Origin: Bacillota bacterium
GTDB lineage: Bacteria > Bacillota > Clostridia > Acetivibrionales > DTU013
Direction of reading: 5' to 3'
Length of the DNA stretch: 64,000 nt
Assembly: GCA_023435745.1 (NCBI GenBank)
Contig: JAEZMD010000005.1
Location: 1-64,000 of the forward strand
Numbering within the stretch: the stretch's first letter is position 1; every line of letters begins with the position of its first letter. Below are positions 52,465-61,008 of this stretch, piece by piece. Under the pieces are notes generated by a model. It saw nothing but the letters and a program-made list of their open reading frames with translations. It did no database searches and was not told the origin of the DNA. Made by a program: the position numbers and the translations under genes.

Positions 52465-52489
52465 GGGGTTTGGATAAGGGGAGAGGTGT

Positions 52490-53827
52490 ATGATGCCTAA
52501 GTATCAGAAGGAAGACATTATCAGGATGGTGAAAGAACAGGATGTGCAGTTTATCCGGTTGCAGTTTACCGACATATTCGGCAGTTTGAAAAATGTCGCT
52601 ATTACAGCCAGGCAATTAGAGAAGGCTCTAAACAACGAATGCATGTTTGACGGCTCCTCTATTGAGGGTTTTGTCAGGATAGAAGAATCCGACATGTATC
52701 TGAGGCCGGATATTGATTCGTTTGTGGTTTTTCCCTGGAGCCCGCAGACGGATAAGGTAGCAAGGCTGATCTGTGATGTTTATACTGCTGATGGCAATCC
52801 ATTCGAAGGCGATCCGAGATATGTCCTGAAAAAAGTGATTGCAAAGGCGGCACAAATGGGTTACGACACGTTCAATGTGGGGCCTGAGTGCGAGTTTTTC
52901 CTCTTCCTTACCGACAGCGAAGGAAATCCCACCACACAAACTCATGACAATGCCGGGTATTTTGATCTGGGTCCTTCGGACCTGGGCGAAAATGCCAGAC
53001 GAGATATGTGTCTGGCACTGGAACAAATGGGGTTTGAGGTGGAAGCCTCCCACCATGAAAACGCACCCGGTCAGCATGAGATAGACTTTAAATATACGGA
53101 CGCCCTTTCTTCTGCAGATGCGATCCTGACCTTCAAGCTGGTGGTCAAGACCATTGCGCAGATGCACGGCCTGCATGCCACCTTTATGCCAAAGCCGATA
53201 TTCAACATTGCCGGATCGGGTATGCATGTAAACACTTCGCTGGTCAGGGCGGGCAAGAACTGTTTCTATGACGAAAAGGATCCGCTGCAGCTCAGCCAGG
53301 AGGCTTATTGGTTTATCGGCGGGCTGATGAAGCATATTCGTGCCATTGCTGCGTTAACAAATCCGCTGGTGAATTCTTATAAGAGATTGATCAACGGATA
53401 TGAAGCGCCGGTCCATATTGCATGGTCGGCTCGAAACAGAAGTCCTCTGATCAGAGTGCCTGCTGCGCGCGACGCCGCTACAAGGCTTGAGCTCAGGAAT
53501 CCCGACCCATCCTGCAACCCCTACCTGGTGTTGGCAGTAGTACTTGCTGCAGGACTGGATGGGATCGAAAACAGGATCCAGCCGCCGCCCCCGTGTAACA
53601 AAAACATATTTGCCCTGTCCGATGAGGAAAGATGCGCCGACGCTATCGGTGAACTACCCCGCAGCCTGGATGAAGCGATACTTGAAATGAGCAAGAGCTG
53701 CTTCGTCAAAGATGTAGTGGGCGGACATATATTCGGTAAATACATAGAGGCGAAGCAGAAGGAATGCAATGAATACAGGATGAGGATCAGCAAGTGGGAA
53801 ATTGATTATTATCTGAAGAAATATTGA
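52490..53827 (+). CDS. glnA: Glutamine synthetase type I
   Basis: GlnA makes glutamine from glutamate, ammonia and ATP. The 445-residue length and the FDGSSIEGFVRIEESDMYL segment near residue 60 mark the GSI-alpha form of Gram-positives, which is controlled by feedback and GlnR rather than adenylylation. The active-site motifs APGQHEIDF, FNIAGSGMHVN (in place of the usual NGSGMH-type context) and the Arg-rich NRSPLIRVPAAR are present. ATG at 52490 or 52493 follows GGGGAGAGG. Confidence 0.95.
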   Translation: MMPKYQKEDIIRMVKEQDVQFIRLQFTDIFGSLKNVAITARQLEKALNNECMFDGSSIEGFVRIEESDMYLRPDIDSFVVFPWSPQTDKVARLICDVYTADGNPFEGDPRYVLKKVIAKAAQMGYDTFNVGPECEFFLFLTDSEGNPTTQTHDNAGYFDLGPSDLGENARRDMCLALEQMGFEVEASHHENAPGQHEIDFKYTDALSSADAILTFKLVVKTIAQMHGLHATFMPKPIFNIAGSGMHVNTSLVRAGKNCFYDEKDPLQLSQEAYWFIGGLMKHIRAIAALTNPLVNSYKRLINGYEAPVHIAWSARNRSPLIRVPAARDAATRLELRNPDPSCNPYLVLAVVLAAGLDGIENRIQPPPPCNKNIFALSDEERCADAIGELPRSLDEAILEMSKSCFVKDVVGGHIFGKYIEAKQKECNEYRMRISKWEIDYYLKKY

Positions 53828-53848
53828 TTTTGAATGAATGTGGATTTT

Positions 53849-53901
53849 AGAATGATACGCGTATCGTTAATTATTTGTTGATAAAGAATGATACGCGTAT
53901 T
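53849..53901. repeat. Two 16-bp direct repeats containing a palindrome
   Basis: AGAATGATACGCGTAT occurs at 53849-53864 and 53885-53900, 36 bp apart. The first copy extends to the perfect palindrome GATACGCGTATC (53854-53865); the second is GATACGCGTATT. They lie between glnA and the DUF951 gene and look like paired operators. Confidence 0.65.
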
Positions 53902-53932
53902 GTGAATGATGTGTGTGTACTGAGGTGAGAAA

Positions 53933-54142
53933 ATGGCGGATAAGTATTGCCTTGGCGATATCGTGGAATTCAGGAAGGAGCACCCCTGCGGCAGCAAGCA
54001 GTGGGAAGTGATGAGAACCGGCGCAGACTTCAGGGTAAAATGTCTTGGCTGCGCACATCAGGTCATGCTGCCAAGGCCGAAGTTCGAGAAAAGTGTAAAA
54101 AAGATCATCAAGTCTAATCTGCCTGCCGATGAAGACCAATAA
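53933..54142 (+). CDS. DUF951 family protein
   Basis: A 69-residue protein with YCLGDIVEFRKEHPCGSKQW, VMRTGADFRVKCLGC and QVMLPR, the whole DUF951 pattern. It is a small beta-barrel-like protein with conserved cysteines, present through Firmicutes often near yyaC/parB and chromosome-origin genes. Function is unknown; nucleic-acid binding is a guess. The ATG follows TGAGGTGAG. Confidence 0.93.
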   Translation: MADKYCLGDIVEFRKEHPCGSKQWEVMRTGADFRVKCLGCAHQVMLPRPKFEKSVKKIIKSNLPADEDQ

Positions 54143-54276
54143 AGACATTCCAAGTAAAAGAATGACGTTCTATTAAGATGGTTGGAGCCTTTTTATCATC
54201 TTTAAATTTCCGTATGTAATCGAGTTATTTTGTAATAATAACTACGAAGTTTATTTCGGTATATGAGGATGATAAG

Positions 54277-55470
54277 ATGTTTGAAAAAAAGAAAAGCAAC
54301 GGATATGGCAGGACATTAGTGATTTCGCTGGTCAGTTTGCTTGCAGCAGGCTTGCTGTTATTTTTTGCTGCCCCCCGATATGTCTCGCTGAGAAACCCGG
54401 AGGGTAGTTCAGACTTGGAAAACAGGGCATCTCAGCTACAGGTTGCCGATCAAATGCTGTCTTCCGGGGGTGCGGTGCAGGCTGCTGAAACGGCCGCTTT
54501 TATACCGGTTTCCCAGGCGGTTGCAAAGAAAGCGTCCGACGGCGTTGTTGGAATCACAGTCGAGAGAGTATCACAGGAAAGTCTTTTTGAACGTAGCAGG
54601 GAAACAGAGGTCGGTTTCGGTTCGGGTGTGGTTGTCAGCCCGGACGGATACATTTTGACCAACAACCACGTGGCCGGCGGTAAGAGTAACAGGATTATGG
54701 TGTCATTTGCAGATGGCAGGAATGTCGACGGGGAGGTCGTATGGGCTGATCCTGTGCTGGATCTTGCGGTTGTCAAGGTAAATCTTACAGGGCTGTCCCA
54801 TCTTGTGCTGGGAGACGCCACAAAGCTGGAAGTCGGCGAGCAGGCAATAGCCATCGGGAATCCGCTGGGTCTGGAATTTCAGAGATCTGTTACCTCCGGG
54901 ATCATCAGTGCACTCAACAGAACTATCAGTATCGAGACGGAATCCGGAGCCAACTATATGGAGGATCTGATCCAGACGGATGCCAGCATCAATCCCGGCA
55001 ACAGCGGCGGCCCGTTGTTAAATGCCAGAGGGGAAGTCGTTGGTATTAATACTGTTAAGGTTATCAGTGCTGAGGGAATGGGATTTGCCATTCCGATCAA
55101 CATTACGAAGCCGATTGTCGATAAGCTGATCAAGTCGGGTACATTTACAGAGCCTTATCTCGGTTTGTTTGCATATGATAAAAATGTCATACCAAATATT
55201 GACGGCGCAGCTACAGTCTCAGGCGGTGTGTATGTTGCGCATGTGGACGAGAATGGTCCGGCGTTTCTGGGAGGAATCCGCAAGGGCTGTATTATCCGGC
55301 AGGTGGATGAGGAAGAAGTCAATACGATGATGCAGCTTCGAACTTATATCTATTCGAAAGCCCCGGGCGATCCGATTCGCGTAACGCACCTCATGCATGG
55401 GACGAATAACTGGGTCACAACGACGATCGTCCTAGCTGAAAAGTCCAGGGACGGATTGATTACGAGATGA
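54277..55470 (+). CDS. htrA: HtrA/DegP-type serine protease with PDZ domain
   Basis: A 397-residue membrane-anchored protease. One N-terminal helix (about 13-33) leaves the rest outside the cell. The trypsin domain has the triad H131 (TNNHVAGG), D162 (DPVLDLAVV) and S243 (GNSGGP), and a PDZ domain follows at about 290-385 (YLGLFAYDKN to IRVTHL). HtrA proteins degrade misfolded exported proteins. In Bacillus one copy ends the wal operon; here it is 29 kb away. ATG at 54277; the ribosome site (GAGGATGATAAG) is ordinary. Confidence 0.95.
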   Translation: MFEKKKSNGYGRTLVISLVSLLAAGLLLFFAAPRYVSLRNPEGSSDLENRASQLQVADQMLSSGGAVQAAETAAFIPVSQAVAKKASDGVVGITVERVSQESLFERSRETEVGFGSGVVVSPDGYILTNNHVAGGKSNRIMVSFADGRNVDGEVVWADPVLDLAVVKVNLTGLSHLVLGDATKLEVGEQAIAIGNPLGLEFQRSVTSGIISALNRTISIETESGANYMEDLIQTDASINPGNSGGPLLNARGEVVGINTVKVISAEGMGFAIPINITKPIVDKLIKSGTFTEPYLGLFAYDKNVIPNIDGAATVSGGVYVAHVDENGPAFLGGIRKGCIIRQVDEEEVNTMMQLRTYIYSKAPGDPIRVTHLMHGTNNWVTTTIVLAEKSRDGLITR

Positions 55471-55616
55471 TTAAATTATCAGGGAATTGTATATTTTCTG
55501 GTTGATGTGGGCAAAACTTACCAGTATGCGGTGCCGAAGGGAAAACCTTTATACGGCATGAAAGCTTTAATACAGCAGAAAACCTTGCTGCAGCCTTATA
55601 TATAAGGGAGGTACTT

Positions 55617-55907
55617 ATGATGACGGACGGGATAAAAAACAGCGCGTGCTTTGAAAAGACGTTAAAGCTTTACCTGAAGCAGGCAAGGAATAAACTCAAT
55701 GGGGATCTGATCGGTACCAGAGAGGCTATCAGACTGATTGCCTCAGACAAGACAAAGGATTTCATTGAAACGATGGATAGAGGATTGAACCGGGAGGAGA
55801 GAGAATTTCTTAAGGCACTGATCATAAGCAGTATGCATCAATCCTTTTGCTATGGGTATGGAATCGGCAAAATCGAAGGCAATACCAACGAGAAGGTCTG
55901 CTTATAG
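55617..55907 (+). CDS. Small conserved-looking protein, function unknown
   Basis: A 96-residue helical, soluble protein. AAGGGAGG precedes ATGATG at 55617-55622, so either ATG may serve. The sequence (RNKLNGDLIGTREAIRLIAS, LNREEREFLKALIISSMHQS) has no motif that I recognise. It stands alone after htrA. Confidence 0.7.
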   Translation: MMTDGIKNSACFEKTLKLYLKQARNKLNGDLIGTREAIRLIASDKTKDFIETMDRGLNREEREFLKALIISSMHQSFCYGYGIGKIEGNTNEKVCL

Positions 55908-56113
55908 TCCAAAAAAACCAATGAATAATGTAATTATATAGAGACAAATCGTGACGATATTCGGAGAAATTTGCACATTTTGGCCGCAATATATTGTTTA
56001 ACCTGTTTTCCTTTACTATGGAAGACTATTTTGGGGTAATTTAGACATTGCGAATAGATAACTTCAGGATTATAATTGGAAATACTATCCAATATAATTA
56101 ATAGGAGGAGAAT

Positions 56114-57166
56114 ATGAAAAATTTTTTAAGAAGAAGTATTTCCACGTCTGTAGTATTGGGATTACTCTTATTTTCATCTATTACTGCTTATGCAGCAGAC
56201 AAAACAGTTGAAGTAAACGGTTCGCCATGGGATGCAACTGCGGACTCCTTTGAAGGCGACCTCACTTCTCAGCTTTCCGTATCGAATGTAGTAGAAACCT
56301 TTGACGATTCAGAACTTGGTAAAGATTTTGATGCTTGTTTTGTAGTTGAATCGCCCTCAATAGTAACTATACTTACTGAAAACGGGGCTAGTTTTGACGT
56401 GTTTAAATTAACCAGGACAGCCACCGAGTTTTCATATGATGAAGAAAATCCATTACCGGTTTCGGGATATTATGATAATGGTGAAGCTATCTCGGGCCTT
56501 ACTCCATTTGAATATGATAACCCACCGTTATATATGCCCGGATGCAGCGTAACATTAACAGAACCGGGAGATTATTTCGTTTACTTCCAGCGTGATGTGG
56601 AGTATGCAGATACTGAAGTGTTTATTACGGTTAAGGGTGCAAATGATGGAGCCGCTGTAAAACCGAATCCTACGAAATCTGAAACTCCAGATGCTCCGGC
56701 ACCAAAGGCTGAACCAAAACCAGACGTTGTTACAGCAACTCCTACCAGTTCAAAGGTTATGGTTGATGGCAAAGAGATAGCTTTTGAAGCATACGGAATA
56801 GGCGGAAACAACTACTTCAAGCTGAGAGACCTTTCAATGGCCATCAATGGATCGGCAAAACAGTTTCAGGTAGCCTGGGATGGCGCAAACAACGCTATAA
56901 ACCTTACAACAAATACAGCTTACACTCCTGTCGGAAAGGAACTGACTATATCAGAATCTCCGACAGCCAAAGAAGCAAGATTAACTATATCCAAAATCTA
57001 TCTTAACGGTGAAGAAGTTCAGTTGACGGCATATAACATAGGCGGCAGTAATTATTTCAAATTAAGAGATATCGCTAGAATAATCGATTTTGCTGTTATT
57101 TGGGATGGAGACCTCAATAAGATAAATATTGATACATCCAACAGTTATGTAGAGGAAATCAAATAG
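56114..57166 (+). CDS. Secreted protein with copper-amine-oxidase-like stalk domains
   Basis: A 350-residue exported protein with a signal peptide (about 1-27, ending TAYA). A beta-rich N-terminal domain (about 30-185) is followed by a Pro/Ala/Lys linker (about 188-215). A pair of copper-amine-oxidase N-terminal-like units follows: KEIAFEAYGIGGNNYFKLRD near 225 and EVQLTAYNIGGSNYFKLRD near 300. This repeat is a surface or wall-binding module in Clostridia and does not imply an oxidase. AGGAGG precedes the ATG. It is a single gene with a hairpin at its end. Confidence 0.8.
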   Translation: MKNFLRRSISTSVVLGLLLFSSITAYAADKTVEVNGSPWDATADSFEGDLTSQLSVSNVVETFDDSELGKDFDACFVVESPSIVTILTENGASFDVFKLTRTATEFSYDEENPLPVSGYYDNGEAISGLTPFEYDNPPLYMPGCSVTLTEPGDYFVYFQRDVEYADTEVFITVKGANDGAAVKPNPTKSETPDAPAPKAEPKPDVVTATPTSSKVMVDGKEIAFEAYGIGGNNYFKLRDLSMAINGSAKQFQVAWDGANNAINLTTNTAYTPVGKELTISESPTAKEARLTISKIYLNGEEVQLTAYNIGGSNYFKLRDIARIIDFAVIWDGDLNKINIDTSNSYVEEIK

Positions 57167-57196
57167 TCGGTTAATTGCAATTAAATGCAGAAAATC

Positions 57197-57240
57197 CAAG
57201 AGCTTTTTACCTGTGGAAGCGGTGAAAAGCTCTTGCTGTT
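57197..57240 (+). terminator. Likely terminator of the 56114 gene
   Basis: CAAGAGCTTTT (57197-57207) pairs perfectly with AAAAGCTCTTG (57225-57235), 17-nt loop. The T tract after it is weak (CTGTTTAT). Confidence 0.55.
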
Positions 57241-57337
57241 TATGAAGACCCAACTGTATGAGTTTGGTAATAAAAAAATTACATAGATACTTCGGGCTAT
57301 TCAACAGAATTAACAGAATTAACTCGAAAAATTATCC

Positions 57338-57367
57338 TTGACAACTGTCGCACGATGCTGATAAAAT
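57338..57367 (+). promoter_or_regulatory. Promoter of the ilv-leu-cimA operon
   Basis: TTGACA (57338-57343), 18 bp, TAAAAT (57362-57367), placing the start just ahead of the T-box leader. Confidence 0.8.
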
Positions 57368-57375
57368 GTAATACA

Positions 57376-57670
57376 ATTATTTATACGGCAGTGCGATGAA
57401 GGAAAGAAGATAAATCTGAGTGCTCAAGAGAGCCGGTGTCTGGTGAAAATCGGCGCATAGGATTTGTGTATAGCTCGTTCCGGAGCATCATCATTGAAAT
57501 ATGGGGGCGAGGTTGACTTGACCCGAGATCCAGGTGATGACGCTGGCTACGTTACAGCCAAGTACACCAGTACTTGCCAAGGGCAGGCGAATTGTCTGCC
57601 GAAACAGGGTGGTACCACGTTGGAGGTTTCCCTTCGTCCCTGCAGTGATGCAGTTGACGAGGGGTTTTTT
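57376..57670 (+). promoter_or_regulatory. T-box riboswitch, isoleucine-type
   Basis: T-box leaders bind uncharged tRNA and let transcription continue when an amino acid is short. Visible parts are the stem I loop motif GTGAAAATCGG (about 57443), the T-box core AGGGTGGTACCACG (57606-57619), and a terminator (57630-57638 with 57656-57664, TTTTTT to 57670) that competes with the antiterminator. On the 3' side of stem I, just after GAGCA (57483-57487, pairs with TGCTC at 57421-57425), lie two ATC codons and an ATT (57487-57495). The specifier is therefore most likely AUC (Ile), fitting ilvBNC and cimA downstream. Confidence 0.93.
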
Positions 57671-57710
57671 ATTTACTGTGATATTTTGATTAAGAGAGGA
57701 GATGTGATCT

Positions 57711-59345
57711 ATGAAAATGACCGGGGCAGAGGCTATCATCAAAGCCCTCGAACTGGAAAAGACCGATATTATATTCGGTTATCCCGGCGCTGCCATATCT
57801 CCGTTTTATGATGCATTACTGGGGAGCTCCATCAGACATATACTGACCAGACATGAGCAGGGAGCGGCACATGCGGCCAATGGGTATGCACGCGTTACAG
57901 GGCGTGTGGGCGTATGTGTTGCTACTTCAGGGCCCGGAGCGACGAATCTGATCACTGGGATAGCCAATGCGTACATGGACAGTATTCCGATCGTTGCAAT
58001 TACGGGGCAGGTATCAAGCGGGATGATCGGCACAGACGCCTTTCAGGAAGCGGATATCACGGGGTCGACAGCTCCGTTCAGCAAACACAATTACCTGGTG
58101 AAAAAGGCGGATGATCTGGGCAGAGTAATTAAAGAGGCTTTCCATATAGCCGCGACAGGACGTCCGGGGCCTGTTGTTATTGATGTTCCTGTGGATGTAC
58201 AGAACAGTATCATCGATTTTCAATATCCCGAAGCTGTAGATATAAAGGGCTACAAGCCCACTTATAAAGGCCATCCGATGCAAATCAGGAAGGCGGCGGC
58301 AGCGCTTGAGGTCTCGGAAAGGCCTGTTATATGCGCCGGAGGCGGTGCTATTACCGCGAATGCCTGCGCGGAGGTGCTGGAGCTGGCAGAAAGACGCAAT
58401 ATTCCCGTAACTACTACATTGATGGGGATCTCAGCTATTCCATCCACACATCCGCTGCATTTCGGAATGGTTGGTACTCACGGAAGCCAGACGGCAAATT
58501 ATGCGCTGCATCATGCCGATCTGGTGCTGATCCTCGGAGCAAGAGTAGGGGATAGGGCGATAGGCGCAGCAAGCGGACTGGCGAAAAAGGCGAAGATTAT
58601 TCATATTGATATTGATCCGGCTGAAATTGGAAAGAATATTAATACTGCAATCCCTCTGGTGGGCGATGTGAAGCTGATCCTGAAGGAGCTGCTGGAAATT
58701 ATCGGCACAAGTGAGGACAAAACGGCCGGGTGGGCTACGACGGTTGCGGACTATAAGAAACACAGACAAGTGATGCCCGTACCTGAAAAGGATTCGCAGT
58801 ATGTGAATCCGAAGTATTTATTGTCTGTCTTATCCAAATACCTTCCTGCAGATGCTGTCATAGCCACAGAGGTAGGGCAGAATCAGATCTGGACTGCGAA
58901 CAGCTACCAATTTAATAAGCCAAAGACCTTTATCACATCAGGCGGGCTTGGCACCATGGGCTACGGACTTCCGGCAGCGGTCGGCGCGAAGCTTGGGAAG
59001 CCGGAGGTTCCCGTAGTTGTGATCAGCGGGGACGGAAGCTTTCAAATGTCCATGCAGGAACTGGGTACGATGAAGCATTACGGGATAGGTGTAAAAATTA
59101 TTCTGTTAAACAACTGCAGACTTGGGATGGTCAGGGAACTGCAGTATTCCAAGCACGGCGGACGCTATTCCCAGGTGTGTCTGGACAATAATCCTGATTT
59201 TGTTGCATTGGTTGGAGCATATGGCTTTAAAGGAGAGAGGATCAGTTCAGACTATCAGGTGGAAGCAGCGCTGGAAAGGCTCGCTGCGCATGACGGGCCG
59301 TATTTGCTGGAATGCGCTGTGGATCCAATGGAGTCGACGTTATGA
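57711..59345 (+). CDS. ilvB: Acetolactate synthase large (catalytic) subunit
   Basis: IlvB uses thiamine diphosphate to join two pyruvates, or pyruvate and 2-oxobutyrate, in valine/leucine and isoleucine synthesis. The 544-residue protein has the start VIFGYPGAAISPFYDALL with E in RHEQGAAHAANGYARV, and the ThDP motif GDGSFQMSMQELGTMKHY, ending LLNNCRLGMVRELQ. The tryptophan that lines the herbicide channel is replaced near that point. It is a biosynthetic form because ilvN, ilvC and leuA follow. ATG at 57711 follows AGGAG. Confidence 0.96.
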   Translation: MKMTGAEAIIKALELEKTDIIFGYPGAAISPFYDALLGSSIRHILTRHEQGAAHAANGYARVTGRVGVCVATSGPGATNLITGIANAYMDSIPIVAITGQVSSGMIGTDAFQEADITGSTAPFSKHNYLVKKADDLGRVIKEAFHIAATGRPGPVVIDVPVDVQNSIIDFQYPEAVDIKGYKPTYKGHPMQIRKAAAALEVSERPVICAGGGAITANACAEVLELAERRNIPVTTTLMGISAIPSTHPLHFGMVGTHGSQTANYALHHADLVLILGARVGDRAIGAASGLAKKAKIIHIDIDPAEIGKNINTAIPLVGDVKLILKELLEIIGTSEDKTAGWATTVADYKKHRQVMPVPEKDSQYVNPKYLLSVLSKYLPADAVIATEVGQNQIWTANSYQFNKPKTFITSGGLGTMGYGLPAAVGAKLGKPEVPVVVISGDGSFQMSMQELGTMKHYGIGVKIILLNNCRLGMVRELQYSKHGGRYSQVCLDNNPDFVALVGAYGFKGERISSDYQVEAALERLAAHDGPYLLECAVDPMESTL

Positions 59346-59373
59346 AAAAAGTGTTTTGAAGGGAGAGAGCTAA

Positions 59374-59886
59374 ATGGGAAAGCATACATTGTCAGTATTG
59401 GTTGAGAATCACGCCGGTGTATTGTCAAGAGTGGCGGGCTTGTTCAGTAGAAGGGGCTTCAATATTGACAGCCTAGCGGTTGGCGTTACGGAGAATCCCG
59501 ATATTTCGAGGATGACGATTGTTGTAGACGGAGACGAGTACACGGTAGAGCAGGTGAGTAAGCAGCTGAACAAGCTTATTGACGTTATAAAGCTGAAAAA
59601 GCTTGAAAAGCATGAGTCAATAAACCGTGAACTGGCGCTCATCAAAGTATCCGCAAATGCCTCAACCAGAACTGAGATCATTCAGATCGTAGGTATATTC
59701 AGAGCGAATATAGTGGATGTATCAAAATCCACACTGACTGTCGAGGTTTCCGGAGCGGGGGATAAGGTGGCTGCGCTGGAGGATATGCTCAGGCAGTTTG
59801 GAATAAAAGAGATCGTAAGGACGGGTACTATTGCTATCGAAAGAGGCAATCGAATCATAAAGGTTAACAATAATGAAGAGGAGTGA
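59374..59886 (+). CDS. ilvN: Acetolactate synthase small (regulatory) subunit
   Basis: A 170-residue subunit that activates IlvB and carries valine feedback. It has an N-terminal ACT domain (SVLVENHAGVLSRVAGLF, about 6-75) and a C-terminal ACT-like domain. GAGAG precedes the ATG. It lies 28 bp after ilvB and overlaps the region of the ilvC start. Confidence 0.95.
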   Translation: MGKHTLSVLVENHAGVLSRVAGLFSRRGFNIDSLAVGVTENPDISRMTIVVDGDEYTVEQVSKQLNKLIDVIKLKKLEKHESINRELALIKVSANASTRTEIIQIVGIFRANIVDVSKSTLTVEVSGAGDKVAALEDMLRQFGIKEIVRTGTIAIERGNRIIKVNNNEEE

Positions 59887-59891
59887 AATTA

Positions 59892-60887
59892 ATGGCTAAA
59901 ATGTATTATGACAGTGATTGCAGCCTGGATATGCTAAAGGGTAAGACGGTGGCTGTCATTGGTTTTGGAAGCCAGGGACACGCACATGCGCAGAACCTGA
60001 AGGACAGTGGAGTAAACGTAGTGGTAGGGCTGACCCCCGATTCTGCCAGAAGAAAACAGGCTGCTGACGCCGGACTGAAGGTTATGGACACGGCAGAGGC
60101 AGCAAAAGCCGGTGATCTGATCATGATCCTTACACCGGATCAGACTCAGGCGGATATGTACTACAAGAGTATAGAACCTAATCTGAAGGCTGGAGACATT
60201 TTGGCGTTTGCTCATGGCTTTAATATTCATTTTAGCCAGATCAAGCCTCCCGAGTTTGTCGACGTGATTATGATTGCTCCAAAAGGACCGGGACATACGG
60301 TGAGAAGCCAGTATACCGAAGGCAGGGGTGTTCCTTCACTTATTGCAATTCATCAGGATGCATCGGGAAAAGCAAAGGAGTATGCACTGGCTTATGCTTC
60401 AGGCATAGGAGCAGGCAGGGCGGGGATCCTCGAGACCACCTTCAGGGAAGAGACAGAGACGGATCTTTTCGGCGAGCAGGCAGTATTGTGCGGCGGTGTA
60501 ACGGAATTGATGAAGGCTGGTTTTGAAACGTTGGTAGAGGCCGGTTATCAGCCTGAGAGTGCGTATTTTGAATGTGTCCACGAGATGAAGCTCATTGTTG
60601 ACCTGATCAACCAGGGCGGCTTTGCGTACATGAGATATTCCATCAGCGACACGGCAGAGTACGGCGATTATATGGTCGGCAAGAGGATCATCACCGATGA
60701 GACCAGAAAAGAGATGAAGAAGGTTCTCACCGAGATACAGGACGGTACCTTTGCATCCAGATGGATAACGGAGAACAAGGCGGGCGGCAGGGCTGAATTC
60801 CTTGCAACCAGACAGCGCCAGTCCGAGCATAAGCTGGAAAAGGTAGGCGCGGAGCTTAGAAAAATGATGAGCTGGCTGAAGAAGTAA
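59892..60887 (+). CDS. ilvC: Ketol-acid reductoisomerase
   Basis: IlvC rearranges and reduces acetolactate or acetohydroxybutyrate with NADPH and magnesium. The 331-residue protein is class I. It has the cofactor motif GFGSQGHAHAQNL, the metal-binding LFGEQAVLCGG and the knotted C-terminal domain (VHEMKLIVDLINQGG). I chose the ATG at 59892, which follows GAGGAG and yields MAKMYYD, the typical start; an in-frame GTG at 59883 is possible. Confidence 0.96.
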   Translation: MAKMYYDSDCSLDMLKGKTVAVIGFGSQGHAHAQNLKDSGVNVVVGLTPDSARRKQAADAGLKVMDTAEAAKAGDLIMILTPDQTQADMYYKSIEPNLKAGDILAFAHGFNIHFSQIKPPEFVDVIMIAPKGPGHTVRSQYTEGRGVPSLIAIHQDASGKAKEYALAYASGIGAGRAGILETTFREETETDLFGEQAVLCGGVTELMKAGFETLVEAGYQPESAYFECVHEMKLIVDLINQGGFAYMRYSISDTAEYGDYMVGKRIITDETRKEMKKVLTEIQDGTFASRWITENKAGGRAEFLATRQRQSEHKLEKVGAELRKMMSWLKK

Positions 60888-61008
60888 TTGACCGGTAAAG
60901 TCCATACTACGGCTTGGTTTCAATAGCCGGACAGAAAAATAAAAATAGAGAAAAGGCGGGATGTACCGCCGGATACTTATAAATATGAGATTTAAGGAGG
61001 GTTATAGC

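Noticed and set aside
54210..54236. TGTAAT pair upstream of htrA as a WalR box
   Set aside because: The spacing is 10 nt instead of the required 5, so it does not meet the consensus.
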